Positions 5,272 through 8,775 of a stretch of DNA of 8,775 nt are shown piece by piece; positions within the stretch are counted from its first letter, which is position 1; each line of letters starts with the position of its first letter. Position numbers and translations under genes: made by a program. The stretch comes from Planctomycetota bacterium (GTDB lineage Bacteria; Planctomycetota; Planctomycetia; Pirellulales; Thermoguttaceae), in the NCBI GenBank assembly GCA_021784975.1, contig JAJYGU010000212.1, forward strand, positions 1-8,775, given 5' to 3'. Under the pieces are notes generated by a model. The model was not told the origin of the DNA and made no database searches. It worked only from the letters and a program-made list of their open reading frames with translations.

Positions 5272-6318
5272 CTAGATCACCAGTACTCCGGTGCCGCTGA
5301 TCCGATCGTGCTTCAGGTCTTGGAGCGCGCGGTTTGCGTCGGCCACGGAATAGGCGGTGGCGTGGGGGCGGATGGGGATGGCAGCCGCTTCGGCCAGCAG
5401 GTCGCGGCCGTCCTCGCGGGTGTTGCAGGTGACGGAGTGGACGTCACGCTCGTAGAAAAGGTGACGCTCATAATCCATCTGCGGGATTGGGGTCATGTAG
5501 ATCCCGGCCAGCGAGAGCGTGCCGCCCTTGTTGAGCGATTCCAGCGCCGGCAGGACCAACTCGCCCGCCGGGGCGAAGATGATCGCGCTATCGACCTTGA
5601 CCGGCATGTCGTGGGCATCCTCGCCGGCCCAAATCGCCCCCATTTGCCGGGCGAACTCGCGGTGCATCTCGCCCCGCGTCACCACGTACACCTCGCAGCC
5701 GCGATGCCGGGCGATTTGAATCACCACGTGGGCCGACGAGCCGAAGCCGTAGATCGCCAGTCGTCCGCCGGGCCGCAACTGACACCGCCGCAGGGCGCGA
5801 TAGCCGATGATGCCGGCACAGAGCAAGGGCGCGGCCTCGACATCGGTAAATGCCGCCGGCAACGGGTAGACGAAATCCGCCCGAGCGACGGCATACTCGG
5901 CGTAGCCGCCGTCGGCATGATAGCCGGTGAATCGGGCCGACTCGCAGAGGTTCTCTTGCCCGGTAACGCAGAAGCCGCACTGGCCGCAGGTATGCCGCAG
6001 CCACGCTACACCCACGCGTTGGCCAAGGACGAGGCCTGGCTTCGCTTCCGTGCCGGAAGCGGCTAAACGTGGCGGGCCGGTATCAATGCCCAGCGGCCCG
6101 AGTTTGTCGATCGTACCCACAATCTGGTGTCCGGGGATGATCGGCAGCTTCTGCCGCGGCAGGTCGCCTTCGATCACGTGCAGGTCGGTGCGGCAAATGG
6201 CGCAGCAGCGGACGCGAAGCCGCACTTCGCCCGGCCCCGGCTCGGGGATCGGCAGATCAACCCATTCCAGCGGGCCGGAGTCGATCGGTGCAATTTGACG
6301 AAGCAACATGGCTTTCAT
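5272..6318 (-). CDS. Zinc-dependent alcohol dehydrogenase family protein (MDR superfamily)
   Basis: A 348-residue medium-chain NAD(P)-dependent dehydrogenase. The catalytic zinc ligands are Cys42 (in CAICRTDLH), His64 (PGHQIVG) and Cys167 (APLLCAG). The structural zinc lobe is Cys111, Cys114, Cys117 and Cys125. The Rossmann fold starts at YGFGSSAHV (190-198), an altered GxGxxG with Ala in the last position. PGHQ instead of the common GHE is typical of one AdhA-like subgroup. A loop at about 79-97 (from TGPPRLAASG to EAKPG), between IDKLGPLG and VLGQRVG, is longer than I expect for the family, and its DNA contains an 8-bp palindrome. ATG 6316-6318 is 3 bp after the stop of the ThiF-like gene, so the two are probably co-transcribed and coupled. 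The substrate is unknown; alcohol or aldehyde oxidoreduction is a family-level call. Confidence 0.9.
   Translation of the reverse strand: MKAMLLRQIAPIDSGPLEWVDLPIPEPGPGEVRLRVRCCAICRTDLHVIEGDLPRQKLPIIPGHQIVGTIDKLGPLGIDTGPPRLAASGTEAKPGLVLGQRVGVAWLRHTCGQCGFCVTGQENLCESARFTGYHADGGYAEYAVARADFVYPLPAAFTDVEAAPLLCAGIIGYRALRRCQLRPGGRLAIYGFGSSAHVVIQIARHRGCEVYVVTRGEMHREFARQMGAIWAGEDAHDMPVKVDSAIIFAPAGELVLPALESLNKGGTLSLAGIYMTPIPQMDYERHLFYERDVHSVTCNTREDGRDLLAEAAAIPIRPHATAYSVADANRALQDLKHDRISGTGVLVI
6028..6084 (-). repeat. Candidate palindromic repeat inserted in-frame within the dehydrogenase gene
   Basis: This stretch encodes the extra loop (about residues 79-97) of the alcohol dehydrogenase. Inside it, CGCTTCCG (6043-6050) and CGGAAGCG (6054-6061) form a perfect 8-bp inverted repeat with a 3-nt loop. 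A GC-rich hairpin placed exactly in a non-conserved in-frame insertion resembles protein-coding palindromic elements known from other bacteria. The boundaries are a guess from the protein; only one copy is visible in this window. Confidence 0.35.
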
Positions 6319-6321
6319 GGT

Positions 6322-7368
6322 TCAACCGCCGATATATTTCGCGTACACCGCCCGCGCCGTGCTGATGTCATCGGTGCCCAAGATGATCGTGCGAGCGTCG
6401 GGGAAAATCGTCAACTCGTAGCCTTCTACCTTCAGTCGCACGAGGAACTGGTTGCGGGTGAGGTAGCCCACCCCTTGCAGCTTGTCGGCCAGTTCGTCGA
6501 GGGATACTTGCGTGCCCGGAAAACTCAACTGCACCGCGTTGCGGCCGCAGAGGACCGCCGTCCGGCTGCCCGAGCTGCCAGAGAGCCAGGAAAACTCGCC
6601 GCGCTTGCACGCTGGACAGTCCACCCCGTCGCGAAGGGACCGGACGTCGATAGGACGCACGCGGTTTTGCCACAGGTCGACCACGATCAGGTCGCGGCAG
6701 AGGGCCCCGTGGTTGCCGGTGAGGATTTTGATCGCTTCGACCGCCTCGAACGAGGCGATCACGCCTGCGATCGGAGCGAGAATTCCGGCCGTGTCGCAAG
6801 TGGGCGTGCTCCCGGGGGGCGGGCACTCCGGCATCAGGCAGCGCAGGCACGGTGTCTGGCCGGGCAGGATGGTCATGGTCTGCCCCTCGGCCCCGACACA
6901 TCCTCCGTAGATCCAAGGCAGCCGCAGCTTGACGCAGACGTCGTTGATGAGAAACCGCGTCTCAAAATTGTCGGTCCCGTCGATCACCACGTCGATCCCG
7001 TTGCACAGGGACTCGACGTTTTGCGGTGTGATGTCGGCCACCATCGGCTCAACCGTTACCGAGGAGTTTATCTTGCGCAGCTTTTCGGCAGCGGCGACGG
7101 CCTTTGGCAAGCCGGCCGCCGCGTCGGCCTCGTCGAACAAGACCTGCCGCTGGAGATTGCTGAGCTCGACGAAGTCGCGATCCACGATCCGCAAAAAGCC
7201 CACGCCCGCCCGGACCAGCGTATTGGCAATCGTGCTGCCCAGCGCGCCGCAGCCGCATAGCATCGCTCGGCTGGCCGCCAAGCGCCGTTGCCCTTGCTCG
7301 CCGATCGGGGCAAACCGCATCTGCCGAACGTAGCGGGCGAGATCGGCGGAGGATGAGTCGAAGGGCAT
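6322..7368 (-). CDS. ThiF/MoeB/HesA family adenylyltransferase (E1-like) with C-terminal extension
   Basis: A 348-residue E1-like enzyme that would adenylate the C-terminal Gly-Gly of a ubiquitin-like sulfur carrier (ThiS or MoaD) in thiamine or molybdopterin synthesis. Visible are the RYVRQMRFAPIGEQGQ N-terminus, the ATP loop GCGALGS (39-45), VDRDFVELSNLQRQVLF (62-78), DGTDNFETRFLIND (130-143), the conserved cysteine at 191 in TPTCDTAG, and zinc pairs Cys174/Cys177 and Cys251/Cys254. Residues about 270-348 form a small extra domain ending FPDARTIILGTDDISTARAVYAKYIGG-like, similar to the tail of Bacillus-type ThiF rather than the rhodanese domain of many MoeB proteins. ATG 7368 has AGGGG 7 nt upstream (7376-7380). 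The alcohol dehydrogenase follows after 3 bp and uvrA lies 83 bp upstream. ThiF is slightly favoured over MoeB; no carrier gene is nearby to decide. Confidence 0.9.
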   Translation of the reverse strand: MPFDSSSADLARYVRQMRFAPIGEQGQRRLAASRAMLCGCGALGSTIANTLVRAGVGFLRIVDRDFVELSNLQRQVLFDEADAAAGLPKAVAAAEKLRKINSSVTVEPMVADITPQNVESLCNGIDVVIDGTDNFETRFLINDVCVKLRLPWIYGGCVGAEGQTMTILPGQTPCLRCLMPECPPPGSTPTCDTAGILAPIAGVIASFEAVEAIKILTGNHGALCRDLIVVDLWQNRVRPIDVRSLRDGVDCPACKRGEFSWLSGSSGSRTAVLCGRNAVQLSFPGTQVSLDELADKLQGVGYLTRNQFLVRLKVEGYELTIFPDARTIILGTDDISTARAVYAKYIGG

Positions 7369-7400
7369 TATGTTACCCCTGGTTGCGTTGTTTCACACTG

Positions 7401-7447
7401 CCCTCGCCCCCGGCCCCTCTCCCGCCTGCGGTAGAGGGGAGCCCCCA
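7401..7447. repeat. C-rich intergenic repeat with hairpin between uvrA and the ThiF-like gene
   Basis: The segment is a C-rich block followed by CCCCTCT (7414-7420) and AGAGGGG (7433-7439), a 7-bp perfect stem extended inward past one C:T mismatch by CCG/CGG, with a 4-nt loop. The wording (CCCTCGCCCCCGGCCCCTC...) resembles a dispersed intergenic repeat I recall from many GC-rich bacterial genomes. It fills most of the 83-bp gap 3' of uvrA. No T run follows on either strand, so it is a poor intrinsic terminator, although it may act as an mRNA 3'-end stabiliser or attenuator. Confidence 0.5.
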
Positions 7448-7451
7448 CTGC

Positions 7452-8775
7452 TTACACTATAACCTCCTCGCTCGCATCCAGCACCTTGGCCAGAAACCCG
7501 GCGGTGAGCGAGCGGGGGTTGCGGGCAACCATTTCCGGCGTGCCCTTGGCCACTACCTGGCCGCCATCCTCGGCCGCCCCCGGCCCCAGGTCGATCAGGT
7601 AGTCGGCCGCCTTCATCATTTGCAGATTGTGCTCCACCACGATCAGCGAATGTCCCACCGCCAACAAGGCGTCGAAACAATCCAGGAGCTGCACCACATC
7701 GGAAAAGTGCAAACCGGTGGTGGGCTCGTCGAGGATGAACAGGCAGCGGCCGCGCTTGGCGCTGCTCATGTAGCCGGCCAGCTTGAGCCGCTGGGCCTCG
7801 CCGCCGGAAAGGGTGTTGGCCGGCTGGCCGAGCCGCACGTAGTCCAGCCCCACGTCGATTAGCCGTTTCAGCCGGGCCTGCACCTTGGGCTGCCCGCGGA
7901 AGAAGGTGAACGCCTCGCGGACGGTCATTTCCAGCACCTCGGCGATGTTGCGACCGCGGTAGGTGATGTCGAGGATCTCGTCCCGGTAGCGGGTACCGTT
8001 GCACTGGCTGCAGCGCATGTAGACGTCGGCCAGGAACTGCATGTCGATCTGGATGTAGCCTTCGCCGTGACAGGCGTTGCAACGGCCGCCGTCGACGTTG
8101 AAGCTGAAGTGGCCCGCCTGGTAGTTGCGGGTGCGGGCCTCCACCGTGTCGGCGAAAACCGCCCGGATCTCGTCGAAGACCTTCAAGTACGTCACCGGAT
8201 TGGAGCGCGGCGAGCGGCCGATCGGGCTCTGATCGACCATGATCACGTCGTCGAGCTGGCCGTCGCCGAACACGTCGTCGTGCGGGTAGGGCTTGGGAGC
8301 GTCCTTGCGGAGCCGGCGACACAGGGCCGGATAGAGCGTGTCTTGCACCAGCGTGCTCTTGCCCGATCCGCTCACCCCGGTCACCAGGCACAACACCCCC
8401 AAGGGAAACTCGACGGTGATATTCTTGAGATTATTGCCCCGCGCGCCGGCCAGGCGGATCCAGCCGTGGTTGGGCGGACGTCGCGGCCCCTTGCCGCCGA
8501 AGCCGCGGCGGCCGGCCAGGTAATCGCCGGTAAGACTCTCCGTGGAACGTTCCATCTCAGCGGGCGTGCCCTGGAAAACCACCTTGCCGCCGCGTTCGCC
8601 CGCCCCGGGGCCGATTTCCACCACCTGATCGGCCGCCCGGATGATCGCCTCTTCGTGCTCCACCACCACCACCGTGTTGCCGCGGTCGCGGAGCCGGCCA
8701 ATTGCACCGAGCAGTTGGCGGACGTCGCGGGGGTGCAGCCCGATCGACGGCTCGTCGAGCACGTAGAGCCCGTTC
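7452..8775 (-). CDS. uvrA: UvrABC excinuclease subunit A, C-terminal 440 residues
   Basis: UvrA is the DNA-damage sensing ATPase of nucleotide excision repair; it dimerises and loads UvrB. The frame is open to the right edge, where it enters as NGLYVLDEPSIGLHPRD, the Walker B region of the first ATPase domain; the start lies outside the window. Then come GDYLAG, the second Walker A GVSGSGKST (about residue 133 of this part), VDQSPIGRSPRSNPVTY, the zinc module CNAC...CSQC (about 232-258), the ABC signature NTLSGGEAQRLKLA, Walker B FILDEPTTGLH, and VVEHN with DLGPGA. The protein ends ASEEVIV at TAA 7452-7454. The length from the first Walker B to the end (about 436) equals that of ordinary 940-residue UvrA proteins. 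All C-terminal motifs are intact. It is followed 83 bp later by the ThiF-like gene in the same direction, across a hairpin repeat. Confidence 0.97.
   Translation of the reverse strand, partial: NGLYVLDEPSIGLHPRDVRQLLGAIGRLRDRGNTVVVVEHEEAIIRAADQVVEIGPGAGERGGKVVFQGTPAEMERSTESLTGDYLAGRRGFGGKGPRRPPNHGWIRLAGARGNNLKNITVEFPLGVLCLVTGVSGSGKSTLVQDTLYPALCRRLRKDAPKPYPHDDVFGDGQLDDVIMVDQSPIGRSPRSNPVTYLKVFDEIRAVFADTVEARTRNYQAGHFSFNVDGGRCNACHGEGYIQIDMQFLADVYMRCSQCNGTRYRDEILDITYRGRNIAEVLEMTVREAFTFFRGQPKVQARLKRLIDVGLDYVRLGQPANTLSGGEAQRLKLAGYMSSAKRGRCLFILDEPTTGLHFSDVVQLLDCFDALLAVGHSLIVVEHNLQMMKAADYLIDLGPGAAEDGGQVVAKGTPEMVARNPRSLTAGFLAKVLDASEEVIV

Noticed and set aside
7452..8775. Possible tandem or giant planctomycete UvrA variant
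   Set aside because: The distance from the first Walker B to the C-terminus matches a normal UvrA; the N-terminal part is outside the window, so no claim can be made.

Overview
The window is GC-rich and reads as chromosomal DNA of a Planctomycetota bacterium, probably Pirellulales-like. That is inferred from protein style (a planctomycete-type GH10-like protein, a PuuA/GlnA-type glutamine synthetase, UvrA wording) and from GC-rich hairpin repeats between genes; no rRNA or other marker confirms it. No phage, IS element, CRISPR array or tRNA was seen.

Left part (1-1578, minus strand): a two-gene operon of a glutamine synthetase family protein followed 12 bp later by the first 60 codons of a class I glutamine amidotransferase of the PuuD / gamma-Glu-GABA hydrolase type, cut by the window edge. 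Together they suggest a gamma-glutamylation route for amine or polyamine use: one enzyme attaches glutamate to an amine, the other removes it from the oxidised product. A sigma70-like promoter and a small leader hairpin lie upstream.

1579-2475: 897 bp without an intact gene. It holds the eroded remnant of an SPL-like radical SAM gene (2085-2417), missing its [4Fe-4S] cysteine motif and its middle. About 350 bp between the remnant and the GS promoter holds nothing recognisable.

2476-3960 (minus): a cytosolic protein with a GH10 xylanase-like C-terminal half in which the usual catalytic glutamates and strand-3 histidines are not found. A 408-bp divergent intergenic region (3961-4368) separates it from purC (4369-5250, plus). 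That gap is crowded with inverted repeats, has a related pair of CTGAAAC(A)GTTCAG palindromes, one of them on the likely promoter of the GH10-like gene, and has two tiny ORFs leading directly into purC.

Right part (5272-8775, minus): uvrA (C-terminal 440 residues, start outside), then a ThiF/MoeB-type adenylyltransferase, then a zinc-dependent alcohol dehydrogenase 3 bp further on, convergent with purC. A C-rich hairpin repeat lies between uvrA and the ThiF gene. The dehydrogenase carries an extra in-frame loop whose DNA contains an 8-bp perfect palindrome, as if a small palindromic repeat had inserted into the gene.

The window is mostly housekeeping and accessory metabolism. I saw no clear novel multi-gene system. 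The most notable items are the GH10-like protein without canonical catalytic residues, the palindrome-rich divergent region, and the possible protein-coding palindromic insertion in the dehydrogenase.
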